Shown here in pieces: positions 1 to 8,176 of a DNA stretch of 64,000 nucleotides (position 1 is the stretch's first letter; the number at the start of each line of letters is the position of its first letter). The DNA lies in assembly GCA_018700895.1 (NCBI GenBank), contig JABIUV010000056.1:1-64000 (forward strand). The letters run 5' to 3'. Below the pieces are notes generated by a model. That model had not been told where the DNA came from. It was given only the letters and a program-made list of their open reading frames with translations, and did not search any database. Both the position numbers and the translations under genes were made by a program. This DNA is from Bacteroidota bacterium (GTDB lineage: Bacteria; Bacteroidota; Bacteroidia; NS11-12g; UBA9320).

Positions 1-9
1 CCATTTTAA

Positions 10-309
10 GTGGGGGGGGGTAAGTTAATAGTTGCCTTGATATTTGTTACGGGGTTCTGCTTTTTCAAATATTACAAATACCTACCACGCCAATGGGATA
101 AGCATAGCAATTACTCTTTTATAGAATTCGTTGCTGCATCTAGGAAAAATAAAGTTGTTCTTGACTTAATTACTTATATTGGGTTAAGGAATCAGCCTCC
201 AGGATTTTGGAGCTATCTAGGTTTTGGGTTTTTGGTCTTTCTCGTTGGCCGTTTCCTCATTTTTTTGGTTTTTGGAAAAGAGAAAAGTGAGAAGCAATCT
301 ACCTCCTAG
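10..309 (+). CDS. small membrane protein, 5' end uncertain
   Basis: I do not recognise this 99-aa product. It has a hydrophobic segment near residues 6-20, a basic soluble middle (residues 23-65) and a second hydrophobic segment at about 68-89, followed by a charged tail, so a two-pass membrane protein is likely. The only start at the 5' edge is a GTG at 10, immediately after an in-frame TAA (7-9), and it is followed by a run of nine G (12-20) that gives an odd Met-Gly-Gly-Gly start. A TTG at 37 is an alternative start. The gene could also be the 3' part of a longer gene broken or switched at the G run, but the window begins too close to tell. Confidence 0.45.
   Translation: MGGGKLIVALIFVTGFCFFKYYKYLPRQWDKHSNYSFIEFVAASRKNKVVLDLITYIGLRNQPPGFWSYLGFGFLVFLVGRFLIFLVFGKEKSEKQSTS
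12..20. repeat. G9 homopolymer at the start of a membrane gene
   Basis: Nine consecutive G lie two bases into the first reading frame. A gain or loss of one base would change the frame joined to the downstream membrane segment. Frames 2 and 3 are open from the window edge into the tract. Confidence 0.6.
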
Positions 310-397
310 TCTACCCTCTATCGGGTTCTTTAATCAAGAGGTTTCAGAACTTAACACGTTTTAATCTGCCGACGCATTGCTAAGCTAATTCACTCCT

Positions 398-460
398 GCA
401 GGCGTGGACCTACAACGTTACGATACATTTCATTCATATTGCAAGCGTGAACCTACACCG
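398..460. repeat. short direct repeat downstream of miaB
   Basis: Two 20-bp near-identical copies (398-417 and 441-460) of the pattern GCARGCGTGRACCTACAMCG are 43 bp apart. The second overlaps the last codons of miaB. Function unknown. Confidence 0.4.
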
Positions 461-1841
461 ACACTCCAATCAAACTCGTCGTAGTGCTGCGTTCTATTTT
501 TACATTTACATAGTCGCCCATTTGGTGGTTACCTTTTGGGAAAATGACTTTAATATTCTGCTCATTGCGGCCCATCCACTCATCTTTATTCTTCTTGCTT
601 TGCATTTCTATCAGCACGCGATGCACTTCACCTTCCTGTGCTGCATTTAGGCGGCGAGATACTTCATGTTGTATTTCGATAACCTCTGTTAGTCTGCGTT
701 TTTTCACTTCTTCAGGGATATCATCTTCATACTTACGTGCTGCGAGCGTACCGGGTCTTTCGCTATAAAAATACATATAGCTAAACTCAAAATCACACTC
801 ACGCATTAGGCTCAACGTATCTTGATGATCTTCTTCCGTCTCAGAGCAGAATCCTGTAATGATATCACTACTTACGCCACACTCTGGCAAAATTTCTTTG
901 ATTCGATTGTACTTATTCACGTACCACTCTCGCGTATAGGTACGGTTCATCTTTTCGAGGATCCGAGTACTACCGCTTTGAGCGGGGAAATGAATATGCT
1001 TGGCAACATTTTCGTACTTTTTCATTACAAAAAGTACTTCATCGTGAATATCTTTAGGGTGTGAGGTAGAAAATCGTACTCGCAGGTTAGGATCTACTTG
1101 TGCCACCATCTCCAGCAGGTTGGCAAATGATACGCTGTTGGCTTGCTCCTCGGCAGTTAGTTTATCAAAATCTTTGCGGGCACCTCCGCCATACCACAGG
1201 TACGAGTCTACGTTTTGTCCTAGGAGTGTTACTTCTTTGTACCCCTTGTTCACCAAATCTTGAGCCTCAGCTACTATACTCTCTGGATTTCGGCTACGCT
1301 CTCTACCACGAGTGAACGGCACCACACAAAAGCTACACATATTATCGCAACCCCGAGTAATACTAATGAATGCCGTGACGCCATTGCTATTGAGTCGAGT
1401 AGGCTGTATCTCAGCATAGGTTTCCTCTAAACTAAGCATCACATTGATAGCCTTGTGGCCATCTTCCACCTCACGCAGCAAGATAGGCAATTCTTTATAC
1501 GCATCTGGCCCTGCTACTATGTCTACCAGCTTTTCCTCCTCTAGCAATTGCTTTTTAAGTCGCTCTGCCATGCAGCCCAATACGCCGATGGTGAGTTTTT
1601 TATTTTGCTTTTTGTTGTGTCGGAGGTGCTTGAGTCTGTGTCTTATCTTTTGCTCTGCATTATCACGTATAGAACAGGTATTGATGAAGATAATATCGGC
1701 CTCCATCTCATCATTAGTAGTCTCCACTCCTACCTCAGCCATTATAGATGCTACCACCTCACTATCTGCAAAGTTCATAGCACATCCGTAGCTTTCTATA
1801 TATAGTTTTCTACTCTTCGTATTTTCTTGTATTACTGCCAA
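453..1841 (-). CDS. miaB: tRNA-2-methylthio-N6-dimethylallyladenosine synthase
   Basis: Radical-SAM methylthiotransferase that converts i6A37 to ms2i6A37 in tRNAs reading U-starting codons. The N-terminal UPF0004 domain supplies three cluster cysteines: C20 (ESYGCAMN), C56 (INTCS) and C90 (LGCMAER). The radical-SAM CxxxCxxC motif (CDNMCSFC) lies near residues 165-172, and a TRAM-like C-terminal RNA-binding domain follows. The 462-aa length fits MiaB rather than RimO, as does the ESYGC-MNFADSE motif. The start is TTG at 1841: there is no ATG before the essential C20, and a TACCTTTG -7 box ends 7 nt upstream, so the mRNA is probably leaderless. The isopentenyl group it acts on comes from the mevalonate pathway encoded nearby. 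Confidence 0.96.
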   Translation of the reverse strand: MAVIQENTKSRKLYIESYGCAMNFADSEVVASIMAEVGVETTNDEMEADIIFINTCSIRDNAEQKIRHRLKHLRHNKKQNKKLTIGVLGCMAERLKKQLLEEEKLVDIVAGPDAYKELPILLREVEDGHKAINVMLSLEETYAEIQPTRLNSNGVTAFISITRGCDNMCSFCVVPFTRGRERSRNPESIVAEAQDLVNKGYKEVTLLGQNVDSYLWYGGGARKDFDKLTAEEQANSVSFANLLEMVAQVDPNLRVRFSTSHPKDIHDEVLFVMKKYENVAKHIHFPAQSGSTRILEKMNRTYTREWYVNKYNRIKEILPECGVSSDIITGFCSETEEDHQDTLSLMRECDFEFSYMYFYSERPGTLAARKYEDDIPEEVKKRRLTEVIEIQHEVSRRLNAAQEGEVHRVLIEMQSKKNKDEWMGRNEQNIKVIFPKGNHQMGDYVNVKIERSTTTSLIGVSV

Positions 1842-1848
1842 AGCGGTG

Positions 1849-1856
1849 CAAAGGTA
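1849..1856 (-). promoter_or_regulatory. -7 box of miaB
   Basis: TACCTTTG on the minus strand matches the Bacteroidota -7 consensus TAnnTTTG. Only 7 nt separate it from the TTG start of miaB. No clear -33 TTTG was seen. Confidence 0.6.
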
Positions 1857-1930
1857 AGCATCGGTATATATTACTCAGTAATGATATATAAATAAGCCTA
1901 AAGAACGAAATTTGCAGCAAATAATAACCA

Positions 1931-2749
1931 ATGAAAAAACAATTCAACCTATTTTTATTACTAGTACTAGGTGCTGGAATGATGACTATTCAAAGTTGCT
2001 CAGAAGACGAAGGAAATGACCCAGAACCGGAAGTAGAAGAACAAGTAATCACCTGTTTACCTACTACAGTAACTGAATCTGAAGAAGGGAATACCATTAC
2101 CATAAATTACGAATACGATGCAAATGATGTACTTGTAAAATCTACTAAGGAGGAAGATGGAGAGGCTCGCTTAAGTACTTATGAGTATGACGCTGACGGT
2201 ATGCTATCTAAAGTAATCACTGAAGATGAAACTGCTGAATTTCTGTATGCCGCAGGAAGCACTACTCCTGAGCGAATTAACATTAGCACGAATGGGCAAC
2301 CGTCAAGCTTTATCGTAATCTCTTCTTCGGCCGGCAACATTACTAAAATAGAGAACAGCTATTATGACAACGGGGAAGCTATTCTATCAGACGTAACTAA
2401 TTTTACATACGTAGACAACAAGCTTAATTCAAGTATATCAGAAAGTTACGACCCTACTACGGAGACATTCGTAACCGTAGCTCAAATTTCAGATATCACT
2501 TTCGACGGGAAGAAGAATCCTTTCAACAGCAACATAGCCTTCGCTTTTGATGGTGACATTGACCCATTAGCAATTACGCCTGAAAACATAGCTTCTGGCA
2601 ATATAGTGACAGTAGTAGGTACCGAAGAAGTTACACTTCCTTACACAGGCACATACACCTACAACGAAAATGATTACCCTATTACCTCTAGACAGTCATT
2701 AGCAAATTTCTTTAACACAGATTACACCTACGAGTATACATGTAAGTAG
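1931..2749 (+). CDS. lipoprotein, tandem paralogue 1
   Basis: A 272-aa secreted lipoprotein of unknown function. A signal peptide ends in a lipobox with Cys23 (IQSCSE), followed by an acidic linker (residues 25-37). The rest is rich in beta-hairpin-like repeats containing YEYDAND and YEYDADG, and the protein ends in a YTYEYTC-like strand. Such YD-type repeats resemble RHS/YD sequences but are too few to call that family. The gene at 2825 is a paralogue: both share a KKNP motif at about two thirds of the length and the YNENDYP motif near the C-terminus. The acidic linker after the lipid Cys may be a surface-export signal in this phylum, which is inference. Confidence 0.8.
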   Translation: MKKQFNLFLLLVLGAGMMTIQSCSEDEGNDPEPEVEEQVITCLPTTVTESEEGNTITINYEYDANDVLVKSTKEEDGEARLSTYEYDADGMLSKVITEDETAEFLYAAGSTTPERINISTNGQPSSFIVISSSAGNITKIENSYYDNGEAILSDVTNFTYVDNKLNSSISESYDPTTETFVTVAQISDITFDGKKNPFNSNIAFAFDGDIDPLAITPENIASGNIVTVVGTEEVTLPYTGTYTYNENDYPITSRQSLANFFNTDYTYEYTCK

Positions 2750-2772
2750 TAATAACAAACTCATTTAATATT

Positions 2773-2811
2773 AAAAGCTGTCTTGTTTGAACAAACGAGA
2801 CAGCTTTTTTT
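2773..2811 (+). terminator. hairpin terminator between lipoprotein paralogues
   Basis: An 11-bp perfect stem (2773-2783 with 2798-2808, AAAAGCTGTCT / AGACAGCTTTT) is followed by a T run. It lies between the stop of the first paralogue and the ATG at 2825, so it should terminate or attenuate transcription between them. Confidence 0.85.
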
Positions 2812-2824
2812 GTTTATTTGCGTT

Positions 2825-3616
2825 ATGAAAAAGAACATCTTTTTGAAAATCAACACTTTGACCCTCCTTATGGCCGTCCTAGCATTTGGAACTACTTCCT
2901 GTACCGAAGATGATACGAATGATCCAATAGTGGAAGAAGCAGTAAATTGTCAACTTCAAAGTATAAGTGAAATAAGCGATAATGAACCTTGGAATGCATC
3001 GTTCACCTATGATGCTAATGGAAATGTACTTACCAGAACTGATGATGACGGAACAGCAACATTCACCTATAGTGGAAACGAAATTAAGACTATAGAATTT
3101 GACGGGACACTAATAAGTGTAACCTATAACGGGGGCTCACTCCCTAGTAGATTAGAGGCAACTGAGGATGGTGAAACTTACTTTTTTGTTTTGGAGTCTA
3201 GCAACAATAAATTTACAAAAATGGAGACGCACTACTTATTGGGCTCTACGGATATTTTGTTAGACGTAACCAATATCACTTATACTGCTGACGAAAATGT
3301 GCAAGAAGTGACTAATGAGGAATTCGATTTAGAAACAAACTCTTTTACAGAATCTTATTCTATTAAAAACATCTCTACTGATGACAAAAAGAATCCATAT
3401 GCTACAAGTGCTGCCATAATGATTTACGAACTGTTGGATGGCAACGAAGCCAACCTAGGAGCCAATAATGTAGCTACTGCTACGTACACGTTTGGCGAAA
3501 CGACAACCAGTGTATCAAATACATACGAGTATAATGAAAATGATTATCCGACGAAACGCGTAGAAACAGGATTTTCATCACCAAGCACCTACAACTTCAC
3601 TTACAAGTGTAATTAA
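2825..3616 (+). CDS. lipoprotein, tandem paralogue 2
   Basis: A 263-aa lipoprotein paralogous to the preceding gene. The start is ATG 2825, because the longer frame would begin inside the terminator hairpin and lacks a signal peptide at its N-terminus. A Lys-rich signal peptide leads to a lipobox Cys near residue 26 (TTSCTED), then an acidic linker. The body has YDANGNV-type strands, a DDKKNPY motif, YNENDYP and a YNFTYKC-type end, all mirrored in the first paralogue. Function unknown. The hairpin between them suggests independent expression, or a reduced level relative to the first gene. Confidence 0.8.
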   Translation: MKKNIFLKINTLTLLMAVLAFGTTSCTEDDTNDPIVEEAVNCQLQSISEISDNEPWNASFTYDANGNVLTRTDDDGTATFTYSGNEIKTIEFDGTLISVTYNGGSLPSRLEATEDGETYFFVLESSNNKFTKMETHYLLGSTDILLDVTNITYTADENVQEVTNEEFDLETNSFTESYSIKNISTDDKKNPYATSAAIMIYELLDGNEANLGANNVATATYTFGETTTSVSNTYEYNENDYPTKRVETGFSSPSTYNFTYKCN

Positions 3617-3640
3617 GCTCCACGAGCCTACAAGAATTAT

Positions 3641-3670
3641 AAGCCCGAGCAGATTGTTCGGGCTTCTTTA
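3641..3670 (+). terminator. terminator after lipoprotein pair
   Basis: An 8-bp stem AAGCCCGA / TCGGGCTT (3641-3648 with 3658-3665) is followed by a T-rich stretch. Confidence 0.75.
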
Positions 3671-3677
3671 TTTCATT

Positions 3678-3685
3678 TAAATTTG
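3678..3685 (+). promoter_or_regulatory. -7 box of GSCFA gene
   Basis: TAAATTTG matches TAnnTTTG and ends 7 nt before the GTG start at 3693, predicting a leaderless or near-leaderless transcript. Confidence 0.55.
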
Positions 3686-3692
3686 TTCCTGC

Positions 3693-4619
3693 GTGAAACT
3701 AAAAATAGACTTTCCTATACCTCAGCATATTCTCAGAAATGAGTGGCCATCATTTTTCATGATGGGTTCTTGTTTTGCTCAATCGCAGGCTGATAGAATG
3801 CAATCACTCGGTTTCGATGTACACACCAACCCTTTTGGGATACTATATAATCCTATCAGCATAGAGCAAATAATTCAGCGTGCTGCAAATTTCGAATTGT
3901 ATACCGAATCAGATTTTGAAGCAAGAGATTCCTATTTCTCCTGGGAACATCACGGTGATTTTAAATATAACAATGCAGCGGAAGCAACAGAAGCAAGCAA
4001 CACAATTCTGAAACAGACCAAAGAGTACCTTCAAAACGCAGATACCATCATACTAACCTATGGCACCTCATTGGTATATACACATGGATTTACTACAGTA
4101 GGTAATTGCCACAAGGCACCTAACAAAGAATTCGGCCAACGACAACTCACTTTTGCCGAGGTAAAAGAAGCCATACAGCTTACTGTAGACAGATTATGGT
4201 ATCTAAATAATAATGCTGAAATTATTTTCACCGTAAGTCCTATTCGTCATTTGCGAAGCGGAGTAACGGAGAATAGCCGAAGCAAAGCTATCTTACTATC
4301 CGCCATACACGAGGTACTAGCTGAGAATAAAAACACCTCCTATTTCCCCTCATACGAAATTTTCGTAGACGAACTACGCGACTATAGATTTGCTAGGGAG
4401 GATATGACGCACCCTACCGAACAAGCACAAGATTATATTTGGCAACGATTTAGTGACACTTATCTCTCATCAGAAACCCAAGATATAATACGTGATGTAA
4501 TAAAGTTTAATCAATTTGCCAGTCACCGACCTACACACACACCCGAACTGCATCAGCAGCAAGTCATCGAAAAACGAACTCAGCTTATAACAACCTACCC
4601 ATTTTTGCACATACCATGA
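3693..4619 (+). CDS. GSCFA-family SGNH-like hydrolase
   Basis: A 308-aa protein with the family-defining MGSCFAQ motif near residues 24-30, NPFGILYNP, GTSLVYTH, VGNCHKAP, a SPIRHLR block and a C-terminal MTHPTEQ block. This layout matches GSCFA proteins. They are GDSL/SGNH-like: the Ser of GSC and the His of THP are the likely catalytic pair. Substrate unknown; no signal peptide, so probably cytoplasmic. The start is GTG 3693, with the motif block right after it and a -7 box just upstream. The last four bases overlap the start of the RmlD-like gene (ATGA), so the two are translationally coupled. Confidence 0.88.
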   Translation: MKLKIDFPIPQHILRNEWPSFFMMGSCFAQSQADRMQSLGFDVHTNPFGILYNPISIEQIIQRAANFELYTESDFEARDSYFSWEHHGDFKYNNAAEATEASNTILKQTKEYLQNADTIILTYGTSLVYTHGFTTVGNCHKAPNKEFGQRQLTFAEVKEAIQLTVDRLWYLNNNAEIIFTVSPIRHLRSGVTENSRSKAILLSAIHEVLAENKNTSYFPSYEIFVDELRDYRFAREDMTHPTEQAQDYIWQRFSDTYLSSETQDIIRDVIKFNQFASHRPTHTPELHQQQVIEKRTQLITTYPFLHIP

Positions 4620-5515
4620 AAAAAGTACTTATCACAGGGAGCAACGGACTCTTAGGTCAAAAACTAATAGAACTGTACCTCAAAGCAGAAGATATCTCGC
4701 TCATAGCAACTGCAAGAGGAGCCAATAGATACCCCCTCAAGGATGGATATATTTACGCAGAAATGGACGTAACTGATGCCAAAAATGTGATGGATGTGGT
4801 GACCTTACATCAGCCCGACACCATTATCCATACGGCAGCTATGACCAATGTAGATACGTGCGAAGCTGACAAAGCAGGTGCAGAACGTCTAAATGTGGAT
4901 GCGGTGGAGTATATGGTAGAAGCAGCCAATGCTGTGAATGCACACCTAATACATTTGAGTACCGATTTCATATTTGACGGGGAGGCAGGGCCATATACCG
5001 AAGAGGCCGCGGCAGATCCCGTAAGCTACTACGGTGAAACTAAGCTCGCTGCCGAGAATATGGTAAAAAATCAATGTAACAAATGGAGTATCGCTCGTAC
5101 GATATTGGTGTATGGATTGGTGCACGATATGAGCCGGAGCAACATTGTACTTTGGGCAAAAGGAGCTTTGGAAAAAGGACAACCCATTAATGTGGTAAAC
5201 GATCAAGTAAGAAGCCCAACACTGGCAGAGGACTTAGCCATAGGATGCCAACTCATAGAGCAACAAGAGGCGGAGGGTGTATTTAATATCAGCGGCAAAG
5301 ACCAAATGAGCATTGTAGAAATAGTAGAACGTGTGGCAGACTATTTTAAATTAGACAAGTCTATCATTACCCAGGTAAGCAGCGAAACGCTGAATCAAGC
5401 TGCCAAAAGACCACCGATTACGGGTTTTGACTTAACTAAGAGTAGAGAGGTATTGGGCTATAATCCGAGAAGTTTTGAAGAAGGAATAGCGGTGCTCATG
5501 GAGCAAATGAAATAA
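4616..5515 (+). CDS. RmlD-like NAD(P)-dependent sugar reductase
   Basis: A 299-aa extended short-chain dehydrogenase. It shows the Rossmann motif GSNGLLGQ at residues 8-15, an IIHTAAMTNVD block, the LSTDFIFDG strand, the YxxxK pair (YYGETK) and a SPTLAEDLA substrate-domain segment. These fit the RmlD/dTDP-4-dehydrorhamnose reductase family. The other dTDP-rhamnose genes (rmlABC) are absent, so the real substrate may be a different nucleotide sugar or small metabolite. It overlaps the GSCFA gene by 4 bp and is probably co-transcribed with it. Confidence 0.85.
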   Translation: MKKVLITGSNGLLGQKLIELYLKAEDISLIATARGANRYPLKDGYIYAEMDVTDAKNVMDVVTLHQPDTIIHTAAMTNVDTCEADKAGAERLNVDAVEYMVEAANAVNAHLIHLSTDFIFDGEAGPYTEEAAADPVSYYGETKLAAENMVKNQCNKWSIARTILVYGLVHDMSRSNIVLWAKGALEKGQPINVVNDQVRSPTLAEDLAIGCQLIEQQEAEGVFNISGKDQMSIVEIVERVADYFKLDKSIITQVSSETLNQAAKRPPITGFDLTKSREVLGYNPRSFEEGIAVLMEQMK

Positions 5516-5571
5516 TATCAAACAGAACAGCAGAATTCATAACGCTCCTAATTCTATTTGGAACGAAGATG

Positions 5572-5598
5572 ACACGGATTCGGCTGATTATCGCGGAT
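5572..5598 (+). repeat. interspersed repeat copy A
   Basis: A 27-bp copy that begins ACACGGATT and contains CTGATTATC. Related copies lie at 20061-20087 (inverted) and 22432-22453 (partial). It sits in the 150-bp gap between convergent genes; nothing else was recognised in that gap. Confidence 0.55.
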
Positions 5599-5665
5599 GG
5601 GCATTTTCGACGAGATTATTCGTGGAACTAAATATGGACATTGAATACAACTAAACGAAGCCCTG

Positions 5666-6535
5666 CTACAACCACGCTATCCCAATGATAAACAGCAACA
5701 TGGCCAACTGCAAGATGCGATGAATGGGCTTAGTGTTATGCTCTATGAGTACAAGCATTATCGTTTTGAGTATTGCAATGGCTCCCAATATGTAAAACAA
5801 CTCAGGCTTAGTATGCACCCACAGGAATACCGCATCTACAATGATACTCGATATCAAGATAACCTGAAAAATACGCTTACTCGTTTCCTGTCCGGCCTTG
5901 GTGGCTATACTCTCGTAGCCGTGCACCACGTCACCTTTTAACCAAATGATTCCTTTGTATATCTCTCGTGCAAAAAGCACAAAAAACAAGTTCATTCCAT
6001 ACAAAAAGAAAGACAGGCTTAACGAGCGAAAGTATATCGTAAGACTAAAAAAGACCAATACCGTAAGGAAACTGGCCGTCAACTCTCTGATGAGCACCAT
6101 CTTACTGAGCTTATGCGAGTAAAACCACAGTAATCCTGCGTAACCTAAGAAGAAGATAAATATTCTCCAACTGGCAAATAAGGCAATACTGAGACCGATA
6201 AAATTGAGTAACAGATAAAAATTGAGCTTAAAACCACGGCTTACCAGATTCTGAAATCGTGTGCGATACGGACGGTTGATGAGGTCTTTTTCTACATCAT
6301 AAAAATTATTGATGATATATCCACCTGCTAAAATAAATGCTGTACTTGCGATGATCAGGTGCACCTTGACCTCGGCTAGGGAATGCCATATATCTTCTTT
6401 AACATTAAAGGCAAATAAAAATGCAATGTACTGAGCCCCTGCAGTGAAGAGTACATTTTTCCATCTTACAGATGAAAGTAAGGCAATAAGCTTTAAGTAT
6501 ACTGAATCGCGTTTTTGGAATCTCTTCGCGTTCAA
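5666..6535 (-). CDS. UbiA-family prenyltransferase
   Basis: A 289-aa polytopic membrane protein with about eight hydrophobic segments. The first Asp-rich motif is NNFYDVEKD (residues ~76-84) and the second is the GDVVHGYES block near residue 200. Both are UbiA-superfamily prenyl-diphosphate/Mg2+ binding sites. Bacteroidota members like this are often annotated as geranylgeranylglycerol-phosphate geranylgeranyltransferase-like; the true acceptor is not clear from sequence. It follows mevalonate kinase by only 10 nt, which ties it to isoprenoid use. The start is TTG 6535 because no ATG or GTG exists before the conserved N-terminal region. Confidence 0.85.
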   Translation of the reverse strand: MNAKRFQKRDSVYLKLIALLSSVRWKNVLFTAGAQYIAFLFAFNVKEDIWHSLAEVKVHLIIASTAFILAGGYIINNFYDVEKDLINRPYRTRFQNLVSRGFKLNFYLLLNFIGLSIALFASWRIFIFFLGYAGLLWFYSHKLSKMVLIRELTASFLTVLVFFSLTIYFRSLSLSFFLYGMNLFFVLFAREIYKGIIWLKGDVVHGYESIATKAGQETSKRIFQVILISSIIVDAVFLWVHTKPELFYILGAIAILKTIMLVLIEHNTKPIHRILQLAMLLFIIGIAWL

Positions 6536-6545
6536 TAGATTGTAA

Positions 6546-7475
6546 TTAGATGCGTTGTACGAGTTCTAGTTCGTAGCCCTTGAGCTGCTCTTGGGCATTG
6601 GCATAGTCGCGTGTAAAGCCGAGTATATAACCACCGCCACCGCTACCACATAGTTTGAGGTAGTAATCACCCGTTTCTATTCCTTGCTTCCACACATCTT
6701 TGAAACCTTCCGGTATCATTGGACTAAAATTTTGGAGTAGCAAAGCCGACAGGTGCTTTAGGTTGCCAAATAGCGGATTAAAATCTCCTTTGAGGAAAGA
6801 CTTAATACACTCATCGTTGTATTTTTTGAGCTCAGTTTTCATCATCTTACGGAAACCTTGCTCTTTCATTTTTTCCATAAAAATCTGCACCATCGGCTGG
6901 GTTTCTCCGGGAGTCTGTGTATTGAGTAAGAAGATAGCTCCTTTACTCTCAGCTGTTTCTTGTGGGAGACCTACCGTGTCTAGCTCTTCTTTTGACTTAA
7001 TCACTACAGGAAGATTGAGGTAACAAATCAATGGGTCTAGTCCGGAGCTTTTGCCGTGGAAATGAGATTCCATCTGCCCAAAAATGGCTTTCAACTTCGA
7101 CAACTCTCCTTTATTGATGTTTTCGGAATCTATCTTATCTACCGCATATTTATCATAAATAGCTGCTACTAGTGCACCGCTACTCCCCACGCCAAATCCC
7201 TGAGGAATAGACGAATCGAAGGCGATACCCGATTGGATGTCTTTTTTGAATGCTGCTAAATCTAGCTTAGCAACAGCCTCTCCACTTACTTCTAAATATG
7301 AAAGGTAGGTGAAGTATGTACGCAAATGCTCATTAGAATCAGAGTACTTATCCTCGGCAAAGTGAAACTTGCCCTTGTAAAAATTATACGGAATAGATAG
7401 CCCCATAGCATCTTGGATAATGCCATACTCTCCGAATAGAAGTATCTTACTGTAGAAAAGTGATTCTCTTATCAT
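6546..7475 (-). CDS. mevalonate kinase (GHMP family)
   Basis: Phosphorylates mevalonate to 5-phosphomevalonate. The 309-aa protein starts SLFYSKILLFGEYG, matching GHMP motif 1. Motif 2 is PQGFGVGSSGALVAA (near residue 105) and motif 3 is KLCGSGGGGYILG near the C-terminus. The start is ATG 7475; the longer frame (to 7526) runs through a TACCTTCG -7 box at 7493-7500 and adds a non-conserved leader. It lies in a minus-strand run: mvaD, a 179-aa membrane protein, this gene, then a UbiA prenyltransferase. Mevalonate kinase is favoured over phosphomevalonate kinase by the FGEYG N-terminus and by its similarity to Bacteroidota mevalonate kinases. Confidence 0.9.
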   Translation of the reverse strand: MIRESLFYSKILLFGEYGIIQDAMGLSIPYNFYKGKFHFAEDKYSDSNEHLRTYFTYLSYLEVSGEAVAKLDLAAFKKDIQSGIAFDSSIPQGFGVGSSGALVAAIYDKYAVDKIDSENINKGELSKLKAIFGQMESHFHGKSSGLDPLICYLNLPVVIKSKEELDTVGLPQETAESKGAIFLLNTQTPGETQPMVQIFMEKMKEQGFRKMMKTELKKYNDECIKSFLKGDFNPLFGNLKHLSALLLQNFSPMIPEGFKDVWKQGIETGDYYLKLCGSGGGGYILGFTRDYANAQEQLKGYELELVQRI

Positions 7476-7492
7476 TGGTATTAATGGTAGTA

Positions 7493-7500
7493 CGAAGGTA
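7493..7500 (-). promoter_or_regulatory. -7 box of mevalonate kinase
   Basis: TACCTTCG on the minus strand, a TAnnTTCG variant, lies 17 nt before ATG 7475. It suggests a promoter internal to the mvaD-mvk-ubiA operon. Confidence 0.45.
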
Positions 7501-7623
7501 ACAAATTTTGTATTTGTATTCTTCAAGATATAAACGGTGCTAGTAGGTGTTTGGTTTTGGTGGTAGTGAATTAGTGGGTTGGGGGATTAGGTGATTTGTT
7601 AATTCTTCAGTGATGCTACGGAT

Positions 7624-8163
7624 CTAGTCTTTTGTTAAAAAATAAAATTCTCTTTCTAAATCGTATTTTAACTTACCTAAACTTCTTCTCATTAGCAAAT
7701 AAGGGATTCCCATCATAAAAGTACCGTGAATTAACAGAAAAGGAATAAAAATAAATTTAGATGCACCTCCATCAGCCTCACCTGAAAGGAGAACACCTAT
7801 GAGAAACATACCATAAAACATTATTAAGAACACATAAAAAAGAATGAACATTCTCGGGAAACCATCAATCTTAGTCTTAATAGAAAGAGACATTTCTCTT
7901 TCTGTCCATTTACCTTTTGCCACTGCAAAAGGTAAATTCATATCAAAAAACTTTTTTCTTTTCTTTATTTTAAATCCAGACTGTATGACTGAACCAATAT
8001 ACTCTTTCTTGCTAGAAGAAAAAGCACCAAAACTATCAGAAAACAAACCTAAATCACTTGGCTTAACCTTATCTTCAAGCCGACTAATAAAGTCGGCTTT
8101 CTGAATATTCAGCTCTATCTCAAATTCATCAACTAGCTTAAGTTTTTTTAATAATCTTTCCAT
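7624..8163 (-). CDS. two-pass membrane protein inside mevalonate operon
   Basis: I do not recognise this 179-aa protein. Residues 1-100 are soluble, very basic and rich in Lys/Phe. Two strong membrane helices follow (about 105-130 and 136-158), with a short charged C-terminus, so the N-terminal domain probably faces the cytoplasm. The gene starts 13 nt after mvaD stops and lies ahead of mevalonate kinase in the same orientation, so it is likely in the operon. Its codon use looks more AT-rich than its neighbours, which suggests recent acquisition or low constraint. Confidence 0.7.
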   Translation of the reverse strand: MERLLKKLKLVDEFEIELNIQKADFISRLEDKVKPSDLGLFSDSFGAFSSSKKEYIGSVIQSGFKIKKRKKFFDMNLPFAVAKGKWTEREMSLSIKTKIDGFPRMFILFYVFLIMFYGMFLIGVLLSGEADGGASKFIFIPFLLIHGTFMMGIPYLLMRRSLGKLKYDLEREFYFLTKD

Positions 8164-8176
8164 ATTTATATCAAGA

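Noticed and set aside
447-650. Plus-strand frames opposite miaB
   Set aside because: They lie antisense to miaB, lack any motif and have no promoter; several similar shadows exist opposite every long gene, such as alaS and the receptor genes.
6546-7526. mevalonate kinase starting at 7526
   Set aside because: The added leader contains a -7-like box and does not match the family; the FYSKILLFGEYG start follows ATG 7475.
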